Shown: piece after piece, positions 49,407 to 60,358 of the stretch
How the letters are laid out: the number at the start of each line of letters is the position of its first letter
Numbering within the stretch: position 1 is the first letter of the stretch
DNA from: Vibrio kanaloae
GTDB lineage: Bacteria; Pseudomonadota; Gammaproteobacteria; Enterobacterales; Vibrionaceae
Reading direction: 5' to 3'
Assembly: GCF_024347535.1 (NCBI RefSeq)
Contig: NZ_AP025497.1
Location: 2,294,001-2,358,000, forward strand
DNA length: 64,000 bases
Translations under genes and position numbers: made by a program
The notes under the pieces: generated by a model
Databases searched by the model: none
Told to the model about the DNA's origin: nothing
Seen by the model: the letters and a program-made list of their open reading frames with translations, nothing else

Positions 49407-50597
49407 TTAAATAAACTCTCGACCGATCAATTTCATCACCGCGTTAGCAGCTTGCTTATCAGCGCCTTTACGGATCCAATGATGCATCTCGGTAAAACGT
49501 TCGATCAAGCCATTGTTATCGGCAGACAGCATTTTATCGACAGATGGGAACAAGAAATCTGGATGGCACTCTTCAAGAATATGTTCTTTCACGATCTCTT
49601 CGCCCGCCAGAATATTCGGCAGTGATACAAACTCAGTGATAGCGAGCTTCTTGACAATGTAGCCCGTCAACTTATTCACTTTATAGCCAACAACCATTGG
49701 ACGCTTTAGCAGCATACACTCAAGAGCAACAGTACCTGAAGCCAAAAGTACAGAATCAGCAGCAGTAATTACGTTTCTTGCAGTATCTTCCACTAACGTA
49801 AATTCAAGCTCTGGCGCTGTCGATTGCCAGATTTCAGTAAACTGTTTTTTACGCTGTTCATTAACGAGCGCAACAACAAAATTAATATCAGGGTATTTTT
49901 GCTTAATGCGCTGACAAGTCTCGATAAATGGTTGAGCAATCAACCCCATCTCACCACCACGACTGCCTGGTAATACAGCTAACCATTGCTTGTCTTGCTC
50001 TAAACCTAATAGCTCACGAGCGTCTTGTTTGCTTGGCTCCAAGGGAATTGCGTCTGCCAGTGTATGGCCAACAAACTCACAGGCAACGTTGTATTTATCG
50101 TAAAACGCTTTCTCGAATGGCAGAAACGCCAGTACCAAATCAGTTGCTTTATCGATTTTAAAGATACGCTTAGGACGCCATGCCCATACTGAAGGGCTCA
50201 CGTAATGGACCGTTTTAATGCCTGCATTTTTAAGGTCTAGCTCAAGCCTCAGATTGAAATCGGGCGCATCGATACCAACAAATACATCGGGTGGGTTTTG
50301 AGTGAAATACTTCACCAGTTCCGCTTTCACTTTTAACAAGCGAGGTAAACGGCCAAGCACCTCAACTAAGCCCATAACAGCCAGCTCTTCCATCTCGAAA
50401 AGAGACTCACAGCCTAAGGCTTTCATTTTCGGCCCGCCTATGCCAACGAACTCAGCATTCGGGTATTGCAATTTAATCGCTTTGATAAAGCCTTCACCAA
50501 GCGTATCGCCAGACAGTTCGCCGACAACAATGCCTATGCGCAGTGGCTCATTCGAAATGAAGTCCGAACTATTAGTTGCTGCTTCTTGCTGTGCCAT
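49407..50597 (-). CDS. lpxB: Lipid-A-disaccharide synthase
   Basis: Glycosyltransferase that joins UDP-diacylglucosamine and lipid X. 396 aa. The N-terminal GELSGDTLGEGFIKAIK, FVGIDAPDFNLRLE, HYVSPSVWAWRPKR and VLPGSRGGE motifs are those of LpxB. A Ser/Gln-rich N-terminal extension of about 20 residues (MAQQEAATNSSDF) precedes the conserved core. Between lpxA and rnhB. Confidence 0.96.
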   Translation of the reverse strand: MAQQEAATNSSDFISNEPLRIGIVVGELSGDTLGEGFIKAIKLQYPNAEFVGIGGPKMKALGCESLFEMEELAVMGLVEVLGRLPRLLKVKAELVKYFTQNPPDVFVGIDAPDFNLRLELDLKNAGIKTVHYVSPSVWAWRPKRIFKIDKATDLVLAFLPFEKAFYDKYNVACEFVGHTLADAIPLEPSKQDARELLGLEQDKQWLAVLPGSRGGEMGLIAQPFIETCQRIKQKYPDINFVVALVNEQRKKQFTEIWQSTAPELEFTLVEDTARNVITAADSVLLASGTVALECMLLKRPMVVGYKVNKLTGYIVKKLAITEFVSLPNILAGEEIVKEHILEECHPDFLFPSVDKMLSADNNGLIERFTEMHHWIRKGADKQAANAVMKLIGREFI

Positions 50598-50626
50598 AGT
50601 TTTCCAATTCCCGTCTTGCCTAAAAC

Positions 50627-50660
50627 AAAAAAGACCGCCTAACGAGTAGCGATCTTTTTT
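50627..50660 (-). terminator. Attenuator-like hairpin between lpxA and lpxB
   Basis: Stem AAAAAAGA/TCTTTTTT with an inner GC-paired section and one mismatch (50627-50638 with 50649-50660), ending in a U-run on the minus strand. It would reduce read-through into lpxB. Confidence 0.65.
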
Positions 50661-50679
50661 ATACCAATCACACCAAGTA

Positions 50680-51468
50680 TTAACGAATAATACCGCGCTC
50701 AGAGTTCTCTAGCATTTCTAGCATAGGGGCCACCGAAGTAAACTCTTTCGCCATTTCAACTAAAGCCGCTTTCGCTTCTTCAAGTGTTTTGCCTGAACGG
50801 TATAACTCTTTGTACGCTTTCTGTAGTGCTCGAATTTCTGGCTTCTCAAATCCGTTACGCTTCAAGCCCACTAGGTTAAGACCGAATGGAGCCGCGTGGT
50901 TACCCTGTGCAAGCACGTACGGCAGTACATCTTGAACAACTGCAGAACAGCCACCAATGTAAGCGTAAGAGCCAATCGAACAGAACGGGTGAATCGCAGA
51001 AAGTGCCATAACACCAGCGTAGTCGCCAACAGTCACGTGACCACCAAGGATAGCGTTGTTACCAATATGAGTATGATTACCAACAATAACATCGTGCGCT
51101 ACGTGAGCATTAACACAAAGTAAGTTGTCATCACCAATCACTGTGGTTGCTTTGTCTTGAACCGTACCACGGTGGATTTGAACCGCTTCACGAATCACGT
51201 TACGATCACCGATCACAACGGTAGTCTCTTCGCCGCCGTATTTCTTGTCTTGGTTTTCTTCACCAATAACAGCGTGTGGGAAGATACGGTTTTCTTTACC
51301 AATGGTTGTGTGACCTTTGATCACAACATGCGACATCACTTCAGTGTCGTCACCAATAGTCACGTTACCAGCAATGTAAGTGAAAGGCCCAACCGTCACG
51401 TTAGCACCGATAGTTACATCACCTTCGATTACTGCTGCCGGGTGAATTTTCGCTGTTTCATGAATCAT
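50680..51468 (-). CDS. lpxA: UDP-N-acetylglucosamine acyltransferase
   Basis: First step of lipid A synthesis. 262 aa left-handed beta helix made of hexapeptide repeats (I/V-G-x-x-x-x). The catalytic His is in [14 protein letters not shown]. The frame is open to 51513, but the family start [16 protein letters not shown] is at 51468 with GAGAG upstream. The 5' codons lie just after the fabZ stop, so the genes are tightly coupled. Confidence 0.97.
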   Translation of the reverse strand: MIHETAKIHPAAVIEGDVTIGANVTVGPFTYIAGNVTIGDDTEVMSHVVIKGHTTIGKENRIFPHAVIGEENQDKKYGGEETTVVIGDRNVIREAVQIHRGTVQDKATTVIGDDNLLCVNAHVAHDVIVGNHTHIGNNAILGGHVTVGDYAGVMALSAIHPFCSIGSYAYIGGCSAVVQDVLPYVLAQGNHAAPFGLNLVGLKRNGFEKPEIRALQKAYKELYRSGKTLEEAKAALVEMAKEFTSVAPMLEMLENSERGIIR

Positions 51469-51469
51469 A

Positions 51470-51922
51470 TTAAAACTCTCTACGAGCACATTTAAGTTCA
51501 GCTGAACATACAACTACGCCATCAACTTTAGCAACGCCGTTAAACGATGCGATACCACGACGCTCTTTTAAGAATTCAACTTCGATAACCAATTGATCAC
51601 CTGGTACTACTGGCTTACGAAATTTAGCTTTATCTACGCTAGCAAAATAGTAAAGCTCATTACCTGAAGGTGAACCAAAAGATTTAAATGCAAGAAGACC
51701 TGTTGCTTGTGCCATTGCTTCTAAAATCAACACACCTGGGAATACTGGAAGCTTTGGAAAGTGGCCCGTAAACTGAGGTTCATTAACAGAAACATTCTTA
51801 ATCGCGGTGAGTGTTTTTGCTTTTTCAAAGCTAGTCACACGATCAACCATTAAGAATGGGTAGCGATGAGGTAATAGTTCCTGAATTTCAGTAATGTTCA
51901 TCGTTGTCTGTTCAGTAGTCAA
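51470..51922 (-). CDS. fabZ: 3-hydroxyacyl-ACP dehydratase FabZ
   Basis: Hot-dog-fold dehydratase of fatty acid synthesis, in the lpx cluster because it competes for the hydroxyacyl-ACP used by LpxA and LpxD. 150 aa. Active-site His in [22 protein letters not shown]. The start at 51922 ([20 protein letters not shown]) compares well with E. coli FabZ; an internal ATG at 51901 is less likely. Confidence 0.97.
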   Translation of the reverse strand: MTTEQTTMNITEIQELLPHRYPFLMVDRVTSFEKAKTLTAIKNVSVNEPQFTGHFPKLPVFPGVLILEAMAQATGLLAFKSFGSPSGNELYYFASVDKAKFRKPVVPGDQLVIEVEFLKERRGIASFNGVAKVDGVVVCSAELKCARREF

Positions 51923-51970
51923 AGTCGTATTCCTATGTATATTCTTTATTTAATTAGAAGGATTATAAAC

Positions 51971-51999
51971 GAAAAAGACTCGCTGTACGCGAGCCTTTT
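51971..51999 (-). terminator. Attenuator-like hairpin between lpxD and fabZ
   Basis: Stem AAAAGACTCGC/GCGAGCCTTTT with one mismatch, followed by U-rich sequence on the minus strand. Confidence 0.65.
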
Positions 52000-52015
52000 A
52001 TTAGAAATGCTGGAA

Positions 52016-53047
52016 TTATGATTCCGCACTCTTCTCGATAAGTTTTTCAACGGTTTTCAGACGCTTGTTCATTTCATCAATACGATGTACACGCGTTGCC
52101 GTTTTACGCCAATCTTTATTTGGCTGTAAAGGAATACCCGAAGAGTACATGCCTTTCTCAGTGATGCTGCGCATTACCATCCCCATACCGGTGATTGTAA
52201 CGCCGTCAACGATTTCAATATGACCATTAATCACACAACCGCCACCAATAATACAGTACTTACCTATCGTCGTGCTGCCAGCCACAATAGTACCACCAGC
52301 AAGAGCTGAACCATATCCGATGTGAACATTGTGAGCAATTTGAAGTTGGTTATCTAAGATAACGTTATCTTCAATCACTGTATCGTCCAAAGCACCACGG
52401 TCGATAGTAGTACACGCACCGATTTCTACTCGGTTACCAATACGAACTGAACCGACTTGCGGTATCTTAACCCACTCACCTTTCTCGTTCGCATAACCAA
52501 AGCCATCAGATCCGATGACCGTGCTTGATTGAATCAGACATGCTTCGCCAATCACAACTTCATGGTAAATGCTAACATTAGCCCACAGCTTAGTGCCGGT
52601 GCCAATTTTTGCGTTTTTACCAATGAAGCAGCCAGCACCGATGCTTACGTCATCACCAAGTACCACACCAGACTCAATCACAGCATTCGCACCAATAGAC
52701 ACATGTTGTCCAATGATCGCATCACCTGAAATTGAAGCTGAATCAGCAATAGCCGCAGCAGGTGCAGGAGTAGTATCAAGCGCTTGAGCCACTTTAGCAA
52801 AAGCAACATATGGGTCATTAACCACAATTACGTTAGTCTTACAAAGTTCACGCTCACTCTCTTTGACCATAATAGCGGATGCTTTACAGTCACCTAAGTG
52901 CTTGCTGTACTTCACGTTAGAAAGGAACGTAATGTTACCTTCTCGCGCTTTATCCATAGGAGCAACTGCTGAAACGGTAATAGTCCCGTCTCCATGTAGC
53001 TCTCCACCGGTAATTGTTGCCAATTCGGCTAAAGTCAGGTTCTTCAT
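52016..53047 (-). CDS. lpxD: UDP-3-O-acylglucosamine N-acyltransferase
   Basis: Third step of lipid A synthesis, N-acylation of UDP-3-O-acyl-GlcN. 343 aa. N-terminal uridine-binding domain (to about residue 100), then hexapeptide repeat helix. The catalytic His lies in [13 protein letters not shown]. It starts 6 bases after the skp stop, the conserved skp-lpxD-fabZ-lpxA-lpxB order. Confidence 0.97.
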   Translation of the reverse strand: MKNLTLAELATITGGELHGDGTITVSAVAPMDKAREGNITFLSNVKYSKHLGDCKASAIMVKESERELCKTNVIVVNDPYVAFAKVAQALDTTPAPAAAIADSASISGDAIIGQHVSIGANAVIESGVVLGDDVSIGAGCFIGKNAKIGTGTKLWANVSIYHEVVIGEACLIQSSTVIGSDGFGYANEKGEWVKIPQVGSVRIGNRVEIGACTTIDRGALDDTVIEDNVILDNQLQIAHNVHIGYGSALAGGTIVAGSTTIGKYCIIGGGCVINGHIEIVDGVTITGMGMVMRSITEKGMYSSGIPLQPNKDWRKTATRVHRIDEMNKRLKTVEKLIEKSAES

Positions 53048-53053
53048 AAAAAC

Positions 53054-53563
53054 TTATTTCAGTGCTTTAATTACTTTCTCAGAGATATTGTATTCTGGCT
53101 TGCCGTATTGCAAAGCTTGAATATCAACGATCATGTCGTAGCCTTCTTTCTCTGCAACTTTTGTTACAGCATCTTGAATCACTTTGAATAGCTTCTGTTT
53201 CTCTTGTGCTTCACGACGTTGGCTTGCTTTTTCTAGTGCTTGAGCTTTGATTTTGTACTTGCTGTCTAGTTGACCGACTTCGATACGAAGCTTCTCAACT
53301 TCGTCAGGACCCAGTAGCTCGCCATCACGCTTAAGCTTTTCAATCTTCGTTTTGGCTTCAGCTTGAATACTTTGTAGCTCAGCCGCTTTGTCTTTAAACT
53401 CTTCCTGCATTTTTTGAAGAACAACTTCGCGCTGAGGTAGAGCCTGGAATACTTGTGCAGTGTTTACATAACCCACTTTTTGCGCAGCTTCTGCCGCTGT
53501 TGCAAAGAAAGAAGAGCTAAGAACTACAAGGCCTAAACCTGCTGCTTTAATCATATTTTTCAA
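53054..53563 (-). CDS. skp: Periplasmic chaperone Skp/OmpH
   Basis: Holdase for unfolded outer-membrane proteins on their way to BamA. 169 aa. Signal peptide KNMIKAAGLGLVVLSSSFFATAAEA with AEA cleavage site, mature start AQKVGYVNTAQVF, then a long helical coil (about residues 50-130). The likely start codon is TTG at 53563, with AAAGGA at correct spacing; ATG at 53554 is too far from it. 18 bases downstream of bamA. Confidence 0.94.
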   Translation of the reverse strand: MKNMIKAAGLGLVVLSSSFFATAAEAAQKVGYVNTAQVFQALPQREVVLQKMQEEFKDKAAELQSIQAEAKTKIEKLKRDGELLGPDEVEKLRIEVGQLDSKYKIKAQALEKASQRREAQEKQKLFKVIQDAVTKVAEKEGYDMIVDIQALQYGKPEYNISEKVIKALK

Positions 53564-53581
53564 AATATTGTCCTTTAAATA

Positions 53582-55987
53582 TTAGAAAGTTCTACCAATG
53601 GTGAATGAAAAGAATTCTTCGTCATCACCTTCGTAAATTTTAATTGGTTTCGCTAGAGAGAAAACCAGTGGGCCCATCGGTGACATCCATTGAAGCGCAG
53701 CACCATAAGATGAACGGTAGTTTGTTGGATCAGAGTAGTCGTAGTAATACTGGCGGCCACTATTAGGTGCGCCGCGATCTACGAATTCAGTATCCCATAC
53801 ACTTGCCATGTCAAAGAAGACACTGGTTCTGATCTGACTACGAGCTTCGTCAGAAGCAAACGGTGTTGGTACGATTAACTCTAAACTTGCCAAAGCAACC
53901 GCGTTACCACCAACTGAATCATCGGTTGCAGAACTGTAAGTCGGGTTGTTCCCCGTACTGCTTCCGTAAACTGCTTTTGGGCCCGCTGAGTTAGAGCCAA
54001 AACCACGTAAGGTTGTAAAGCCACCCGCGTAGTAGTTCTCGTAGAATGGGAACAAGTTATCGTTACCATCCGTTTGACCATAACCATTACCATAGCCTAA
54101 TCGGCCGCGCATCAATAGTGTGAACTCATGCTTTTTGGTCAGCGGTATGTAATGTTTTACATCGTACTGAGCTTTAAAGTACTTAGCATCAGAGCCTGGT
54201 ACTGTCATTTTGGCGAAAGCACGTTGGTGGTTACCCTCGGTAGGGAAGAAACCACGGTTAAGATTGTTACGAGTCCAAGAAATATTGATGTCAAAGTCAT
54301 CAGTTAATATGTGTTCATCACCATATTGATCAATACTTCGTGCAAACTGTTCAACCTGAATATAAGTCGGAACATTACCGATCTTGTTGTGCGTGTAGCC
54401 GACACCAAACTCAATACGGTTCAGCTCATCCATAGGGAAACCCCATGTTAGGCTTGTACCATAACTTTGGTTGGTATAATCGACAATACCCGCTTCAGAT
54501 GCTTCAAATTCGTTGTAGAAGATCTTACCACCTAAACTCACACCATCAAGATTCCAGTATGGGTCTCGGTAATCTAAGCTTATATTCTTTTGATAATCAT
54601 TCATCATGGCGCTTACGCCAACTCGGTTACCTGAACCTGCAAAGTTGTCTTGTTGTAGGCCAACTTGGAAGCTCACACCTGACTCAGTACCATAACCGAC
54701 ACCAAAGTTAATGCTGCCCGAATTCGCTTCTTTAACGTTATAAACCAAATCGACTTGGTCTTCGCTGCCAGGAACACGAACCGTTTGTACATCCACGGTT
54801 TCAAAATAACCTAAACGGTTCAGGCGACTCTTACCGGTATCGATTGATTTCGAGTTGAGCCAGCTGCCTTCCATTTGACGCATTTCACGACGTAACACTT
54901 CATCTTTAGTTGAGTTGTTACCCGTAAAACGAATATCGCGCACGTAGATACGGCTACCCGCTTCTACATTGATAACGAGCGAAACTTCTTTCGTCTCGTC
55001 ATTGAATTCTGGAATAGTACGAACTTGTGGGTAAGCATAACCAGACTCACCAAGAATACGTTTTACGCCTTCTTCTAGTGAAGTCACAGAGGAGCCGTTA
55101 TACGTATCGCCATCTTCAAATGGTACTAGAGCATCAAAGTCAGCCTCACGGCCAATAAGCTCACCACGAAATGCGACATCTTTAACGGTGTAAGCTTCAC
55201 CTTCATCAATACCCAGCGTGATATAAACGCCTTTCTTATCAGGAGAGATAGCAACCTGTGTTGAGTCCACTTTAAATTTAAGGTAACCACGATCAAGGTA
55301 GTACGATTTCAGCGCTTCTATATCGCCGGCTAAGACTTGCTTCTGGTACTTCTCATCCGCAAGGAAGTTCCACCATGAAACGTCTACATTGAGGTTGAAA
55401 CGGCTAAGCAGGTCAGCATCAGAGAAAACTTCATTACCGATAAAGTTGATTTGCTGAATCTTAGCGGACACACCTTCAGTAAACACAAACTTAAGGTCTG
55501 AACGGTTACGCGGCAAAGGCGTGACTACCGCTTTAACTGTCGCGTTATATTTACCAACACTGTAGTAAAAGTCTTCAAGACCTTTCTCTATATTACTCAG
55601 CGTTGTGCGGTCAAGCGCTTCACCTTCACGAACACCAGACGCATCAAGGTTCTGCTGAAGCTGCTCTTCTTTGATCGCTTTGTTACCAGAGAATGAAATA
55701 CTTGCAATGGTTGGTCGTTCTTGAACTTGAACAATCAATACACCTTCATCACGAAGTACTTTAACGTCCTCAAAGTTACCTGAAGCATACAATGCACGAA
55801 TGATCTCAGATACGTCGCCTTCATCCACTTCATCGCCAATACGCACTGGCATTTTCAGTAGAGCAGCACCAAGTGCAACACGCTGTAAACCTTCGATCTT
55901 AATATCTTGAACTACAAAGTTTTGTGCTCCGTTCGCAGCCACACTAGTGGCCAATAGACTTGCGAACAGAATTTGCTTAATCGCCAT
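53582..55987 (-). CDS. bamA: Outer-membrane assembly factor BamA
   Basis: Central insertase of the BAM complex. 801 aa. Signal peptide MAIKQILFASLLATSVAANG, then five POTRA domains (about residues 22-420) and a C-terminal 16-strand beta barrel ending FFSFTIGRTF, with aromatic last residue. The conserved RGF of loop 6 is present as TLRGFGSNSAGP. The order rseP-bamA-skp-lpxD is standard. AAGGAA lies upstream of the start. Confidence 0.98.
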   Translation of the reverse strand: MAIKQILFASLLATSVAANGAQNFVVQDIKIEGLQRVALGAALLKMPVRIGDEVDEGDVSEIIRALYASGNFEDVKVLRDEGVLIVQVQERPTIASISFSGNKAIKEEQLQQNLDASGVREGEALDRTTLSNIEKGLEDFYYSVGKYNATVKAVVTPLPRNRSDLKFVFTEGVSAKIQQINFIGNEVFSDADLLSRFNLNVDVSWWNFLADEKYQKQVLAGDIEALKSYYLDRGYLKFKVDSTQVAISPDKKGVYITLGIDEGEAYTVKDVAFRGELIGREADFDALVPFEDGDTYNGSSVTSLEEGVKRILGESGYAYPQVRTIPEFNDETKEVSLVINVEAGSRIYVRDIRFTGNNSTKDEVLRREMRQMEGSWLNSKSIDTGKSRLNRLGYFETVDVQTVRVPGSEDQVDLVYNVKEANSGSINFGVGYGTESGVSFQVGLQQDNFAGSGNRVGVSAMMNDYQKNISLDYRDPYWNLDGVSLGGKIFYNEFEASEAGIVDYTNQSYGTSLTWGFPMDELNRIEFGVGYTHNKIGNVPTYIQVEQFARSIDQYGDEHILTDDFDINISWTRNNLNRGFFPTEGNHQRAFAKMTVPGSDAKYFKAQYDVKHYIPLTKKHEFTLLMRGRLGYGNGYGQTDGNDNLFPFYENYYAGGFTTLRGFGSNSAGPKAVYGSSTGNNPTYSSATDDSVGGNAVALASLELIVPTPFASDEARSQIRTSVFFDMASVWDTEFVDRGAPNSGRQYYYDYSDPTNYRSSYGAALQWMSPMGPLVFSLAKPIKIYEGDDEEFFSFTIGRTF

Positions 55988-56035
55988 ACTTATTCTAATT
56001 ATTCCTTGCTACTACCAATGCCTGTGAGAAACCAT

Positions 56036-57394
56036 TCACAGACGAGTAAAATCGTTAAATATTGCCAGAGCCATCAAAGAGAAGAGGATTGCCCCTCCCA
56101 CTCTGTATCCCATTTCCTGAACTCTCTCAGGTACCGGTTTACGAGTAACGGCCTCAATAGCGAAAAAGAGCAAATGTCCGCCATCAAGCATAGGCAGCGG
56201 AACTAAATTAATAATACCCAAGTTAACACTAATCAGAGCCAAAAAGCCTAAGAAGTAAACCAGACCGTAATCGGCGGTTGTACCTGCACCTTTAGCGATT
56301 GAAATAGGGCCACTCAAGTTATTTAAGCCAACATCGCCAACGATGAGCTTCTTAAGCATTGTCAGCGTCAAACCGATGATTTGACCTGTTTTATCAAATG
56401 CTTTTCCTACAGACTCAACTACACCAAATTGTAACTCAAAGCGATAATCTTCTGGCCATTCTGCGACTTCCGGAGCAATACCCGCATAGCCGATTGTAGA
56501 GCCGTCAGAAAGCTCTCGACTTTTTGGCGTCATAACTAATGACTTATCAATACCATTTCGCAACACCACCATGTCCAATGAGGTCACTGGGTTTGCACGA
56601 ATAAGATCCACAACCGACTGCCACTGTTCAATAGATTGCCCGTTGATCTCAACAATTTTATCGCCGGCTTCTAGCCCTGCATTATATGCAGCACCATCAT
56701 CAATTACTTGAGCAAGCACTGTCGATATCTCTGGAGAGTACGGTCTAAAACCAAGCGTTGTCATTGCAGATTCAGTTTCTGGGTTGAACGACCATTCTGA
56801 AATATCCAATGTCATTTGCTGTTCAAAGCCGATATCGTCTTGAGAAGCAACCGTTACTGTCATGGATTGATCACCTATATGAGATATCAACCCCATATTA
56901 ACTGATTCCCAATCTGCGGTTTTGATTCCTGAAACAGATTTAAGTTCCATCCCAGTTTCAATTCCGGCTTGTGCGGCAATAGATTGTGGAGTCACTTCAC
57001 CAATCACGGGCTTAACCGCTGGCACACCGATCAAAAATACCAACCAATATGCAAAAACAGCAAAGATAAAGTTAAATGCTGGACCTGCTCCTACAATCGC
57101 GGTTCGTTTCCAAAGTGGCTTTTTGTCAAAAGCGTACTGTTGTTGTCCTTCAGAGATATCATCAACACGGCCATCAAGCATTTTAACGTAGCCGCCCAGT
57201 GGGATCACTGACAGGCTATATTCAGTACCATCACGGCCAACTTTGCTCCAGATTGATTTACCAAAACCGATCGAGAATTTTTCAACTTTTACACCGCAAC
57301 GACGAGCGACCCAGAAATGTCCAAATTCATGAACAGCAACCAGAATGCCAAGCGCTACAATAAAAGATGCGAAGTTCCACAGGATTCCACTCAT
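56036..57394 (-). CDS. rseP: Site-2 intramembrane protease RseP
   Basis: Zinc metalloprotease of the inner membrane that cleaves RseA to release sigma-E. 452 aa. Zinc motif [16 protein letters not shown] near the N-terminus and the Asp in [15 protein letters not shown]. Two PDZ domains (about 110-200 and 205-300) lie between. The start overlaps the dxr stop by ATGA. Membrane helices at both ends are visible. Confidence 0.97.
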   Translation of the reverse strand: MSGILWNFASFIVALGILVAVHEFGHFWVARRCGVKVEKFSIGFGKSIWSKVGRDGTEYSLSVIPLGGYVKMLDGRVDDISEGQQQYAFDKKPLWKRTAIVGAGPAFNFIFAVFAYWLVFLIGVPAVKPVIGEVTPQSIAAQAGIETGMELKSVSGIKTADWESVNMGLISHIGDQSMTVTVASQDDIGFEQQMTLDISEWSFNPETESAMTTLGFRPYSPEISTVLAQVIDDGAAYNAGLEAGDKIVEINGQSIEQWQSVVDLIRANPVTSLDMVVLRNGIDKSLVMTPKSRELSDGSTIGYAGIAPEVAEWPEDYRFELQFGVVESVGKAFDKTGQIIGLTLTMLKKLIVGDVGLNNLSGPISIAKGAGTTADYGLVYFLGFLALISVNLGIINLVPLPMLDGGHLLFFAIEAVTRKPVPERVQEMGYRVGGAILFSLMALAIFNDFTRL

Positions 57395-58599
57395 GTTAGT
57401 TGCTCTTTAATAAATTGAATGGCTATTTGACGAGACATATTATCTAGCTCGAGAAGGCTTTCCAAGCTATCTAAGCTCTCAGAGTTATGTTGTTCACATA
57501 CTTTGCTCATAACATGTTCGTTAATGACAGCAATATCGGTAAACTTCACTTGATTACTCAAGAAAGCGTCGACTGCAATTTCGTTTGCAGCGTTAATTGC
57601 CGTTGTTGCATGTTGCCCTAGATAGCAGGCTTCAATCGCTAACCTCAAACACGGATAACGACTAAAGTCTGGTTCTAAAAAGGTCAGCTCGCTCACTTTA
57701 GTGAAGTCCAAAGGCTTAACACCGGCTTCAGTTCGAGCAGGGTAAGACATCGTCAAGGCGATTGGTGTCGCCATATCGGGTTCGCCCATCTGAGCAAGCA
57801 CAGAACCATCCTTATACTGGACCATAGAGTGAATCACAGACTGAGGATGAATGATGACCTTTAACTGCTCCTGAGAGGCATTGAATAACCATTTAGCTTC
57901 AATGTACTCTAAACCTTTGTTCATCATAGTCGCAGAGTCGACAGATATTTTAGGCCCCATAGACCAGTTGGGGTGTGCGATCGCTCTCTCTGGTGTCACT
58001 GACTCAAGATCTTCAATATCGCTATAGCGGAAAGGACCACCAGAGCCCGTCAAGAGAATATGGTTGATACCGTTCTCTTCCAAGTCACAACGACCTAGAT
58101 TAGTTTGTACGTTTTGCGGCAGACATTGAAAGATAGCGTTGTGCTCACTATCGACAGGAAGAAGCTCAGCACCATACTTTTCTACAGCGTCAATGAACAA
58201 TTGCCCAGACATTACTAAGGCTTCTTTGTTAGCCAGTAAAATACGCTTACCCGCTTCAACCGCAGACATCGTAGGAAGTAATCCCGCCGCACCAACAATC
58301 GCAGCCATTACTGTATCCACTTCATCTAGGGAAGCGACCTTACACATGCCTTCAGCTCCTGAAAGCACTTGCACGTTCGGGTAATCCGCAGACAACATTT
58401 CAACCAACAGAGACGCTGCATCAGGGCAAGCCATAGCAACATAGCTTGGTTGCCACTTTTCAACTAGTGCCAGCATCTTTTTAACATTCGAGCCAGCAGC
58501 CAATGCCACAACCGAATAGAGGTCTGGGTTTTGCTCAACGACTTTTAGTGTACTTTCACCAATTGAGCCGGTAGCGCCAAGGATAGTTAGATTTCGCAT
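57391..58599 (-). CDS. dxr: 1-deoxy-D-xylulose 5-phosphate reductoisomerase
   Basis: NADPH enzyme of the MEP isoprenoid pathway that supplies undecaprenyl and quinone precursors. 402 aa. The NADPH site is [17 protein letters not shown], the metal-binding region is [14 protein letters not shown], and GSGGPFR follows. The frame is open to 58638, but the family start [14 protein letters not shown] is at 58599. Shine-Dalgarno is weak. A hairpin lies in the gap to cdsA. Confidence 0.96.
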   Translation of the reverse strand: MRNLTILGATGSIGESTLKVVEQNPDLYSVVALAAGSNVKKMLALVEKWQPSYVAMACPDAASLLVEMLSADYPNVQVLSGAEGMCKVASLDEVDTVMAAIVGAAGLLPTMSAVEAGKRILLANKEALVMSGQLFIDAVEKYGAELLPVDSEHNAIFQCLPQNVQTNLGRCDLEENGINHILLTGSGGPFRYSDIEDLESVTPERAIAHPNWSMGPKISVDSATMMNKGLEYIEAKWLFNASQEQLKVIIHPQSVIHSMVQYKDGSVLAQMGEPDMATPIALTMSYPARTEAGVKPLDFTKVSELTFLEPDFSRYPCLRLAIEACYLGQHATTAINAANEIAVDAFLSNQVKFTDIAVINEHVMSKVCEQHNSESLDSLESLLELDNMSRQIAIQFIKEQLT

Positions 58600-58621
58600 C
58601 ACATATGACCGTAGAAATGTA

Positions 58622-58648
58622 ATAAAGGGCAGAATCACTGCCCTTTTT
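58622..58648 (-). terminator. Hairpin between cdsA and dxr
   Basis: 9-bp stem AAAGGGCAG/CTGCCCTTT (58624-58632 with 58638-58646) with loop AATCA, starting 2 bases after the cdsA stop. Its U-run is short (TTTATT), so partial termination is likely. Confidence 0.65.
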
Positions 58649-58649
58649 A

Positions 58650-59492
58650 TTAGAATGCTAAATAAAGCAGAGCAAAGACAGGGAATGCAGCCGTTAAGCT
58701 ATCTATTCTATCAAGTATACCACCATGACCAGGAATCAGATTACTGCTGTCTTTCACCCCAGAAACACGCTTAAACATGCTTTCAACAAGGTCACCAAGA
58801 ACAGAGATAACGACGGTCACAAGAGTAATAACAATCATGTGGAAAGGGCTTGTAAACTGGATGTCAAACAAATCAGCAAAGATCCAAGCCACGATCACCG
58901 CAGTAATAATGCCACCAACCAGACCTTCAATCGTCTTATTCGGGCTTACCGCTGGCGCCATTTTACGCTTACCAAAACTCTTTCCTGCAAAATAAGCACC
59001 ACTGTCTGCAGCCCACACCAGCAAGCAAACGAACATCACTAATTTTGCGCCATGGTAAGGATCAACATCGATACCGTTAGCACGCAAGATAACCACGCTC
59101 CAGAAGAAAGGAAGCAGAGTCAGGACACCAAACGCATGACGGAGTAGCAATGAATCTTTCCATGCAGGCATAGACTTAGGGTAAGTCACTGCCATACCAC
59201 TCGCTATAACCCACCAAATAGAGCCAATAGTTAGAATGGCGTAGTGAGCACTAGATAAGTTATTAAGGCTAAATGCATCAAAAGGAATAAAAGCAAAACT
59301 TGCAGCACTTATAACAACTGTTGGAATCAACGCTAAATAACGCGATTTACTTTCAACAAATTGAGTCCACTCCCAAAAACCCAACAGCGCAATGACTGAT
59401 AGTGAAAGAATAAAAGTGGGAAGTGATAACTCAAAAATACCTAGAATAACTAGGGGAGCCAAAATCAACGCCGTAATAATTCGTTGTTTCAA
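58650..59492 (-). CDS. cdsA: Phosphatidate cytidylyltransferase (CDP-diglyceride synthase)
   Basis: Makes CDP-diacylglycerol for phospholipid synthesis. 280 aa with about eight membrane helices. The CdsA signature near the C-terminus is [20 protein letters not shown]. The start codon is TTG at 59492 ([14 protein letters not shown]), with AAGGA 9 bases upstream. 15 bases downstream of uppS. Confidence 0.95.
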   Translation of the reverse strand: MKQRIITALILAPLVILGIFELSLPTFILSLSVIALLGFWEWTQFVESKSRYLALIPTVVISAASFAFIPFDAFSLNNLSSAHYAILTIGSIWWVIASGMAVTYPKSMPAWKDSLLLRHAFGVLTLLPFFWSVVILRANGIDVDPYHGAKLVMFVCLLVWAADSGAYFAGKSFGKRKMAPAVSPNKTIEGLVGGIITAVIVAWIFADLFDIQFTSPFHMIVITLVTVVISVLGDLVESMFKRVSGVKDSSNLIPGHGGILDRIDSLTAAFPVFALLYLAF

Positions 59493-59507
59493 ACCAAAAA
59501 ATCCTTA

Positions 59508-60260
59508 TTAACTGTCCATCAGAGCTTTAATTTGCTCACCGGTGCATCCAAAGCGACGCTCACGGTTTACAAACCAAGTCACAGCTTCAACTAAGCTGTC
59601 TTCATTAAAGTCTGGCCAGAATTGTTCAGTGAAATACATTTCAGCGTAAGCCAACTGCCAAAGCATAAAGTTGCTAATGCGGCACTCACCACTGGTACGA
59701 ATAAGTAGATCAACCTCAGGAATATCAGACATCGTAAGGTGTTGTGTAATCATAGCTTCATCAATGTCGTCTACATTAATATTGCCAGACTTTACCTTTT
59801 GAGCAATAGAGGTCATTGCTTGCTGAATATCCCACTTTCCGCCGTAGTTAGCCGCAATATTAATAACCATGCCGGTATTAGTGCTAGTCAAAGCTTCCGC
59901 TTCTTCTATCTTCTTTTGTAGTCGATCATTAAAACGACTTTTATCACCAATAACACGAAGTTGTAGATTATTCTTATGAAGCTTTTTCACTTCGCTCGAC
60001 AGCACTGAAATAAACAGTTCCATCAAGATTCCGACTTCTTCTTCGGGACGACGCCAGTTTTCACTACTAAATGCAAATAAAGTAACGGCTTTAATGCCAA
60101 GCCTGGCAGCAGAAGAGATGGTTTTACGAACAGCCTGAACACCGTTTTTATGGCCAAAGACGCGAGATTTGCCCTGAGCTTTTGCCCAGCGGCCATTGCC
60201 GTCCATGATGATAGCAATGTGTTTAGGAAGAGAGTCTGTGAACGCTTGAGAATTATGCAT
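59508..60260 (-). CDS. uppS: Undecaprenyl diphosphate synthase
   Basis: Extends FPP with eight IPP to the C55 carrier lipid. 250 aa. The FPP site is [18 protein letters not shown] (catalytic Asp), and downstream SSENWRRP and [15 protein letters not shown] are typical. I chose the ATG at 60260; an in-frame TTG at 60275 is possible but has no better Shine-Dalgarno. After frr, with a terminator between. Confidence 0.96.
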   Translation of the reverse strand: MHNSQAFTDSLPKHIAIIMDGNGRWAKAQGKSRVFGHKNGVQAVRKTISSAARLGIKAVTLFAFSSENWRRPEEEVGILMELFISVLSSEVKKLHKNNLQLRVIGDKSRFNDRLQKKIEEAEALTSTNTGMVINIAANYGGKWDIQQAMTSIAQKVKSGNINVDDIDEAMITQHLTMSDIPEVDLLIRTSGECRISNFMLWQLAYAEMYFTEQFWPDFNEDSLVEAVTWFVNRERRFGCTGEQIKALMDS

Positions 60261-60301
60261 AAAAGAGTGAATCAAATTCTAATAGTCGAACAGAGTAGCA
60301 T

Positions 60302-60336
60302 AAAAAAACGCTGAACAGTGAGTACAGCGTTTTTCC
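60302..60336 (-). terminator. Terminator between frr and uppS
   Basis: 10-bp stem AAAAACGCTG/CAGCGTTTTT with long A/T flanks, 25 bases after the frr stop on the minus strand. Confidence 0.87.
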
Positions 60337-60358
60337 GGAAAGAAAAGAATATGGGAAG

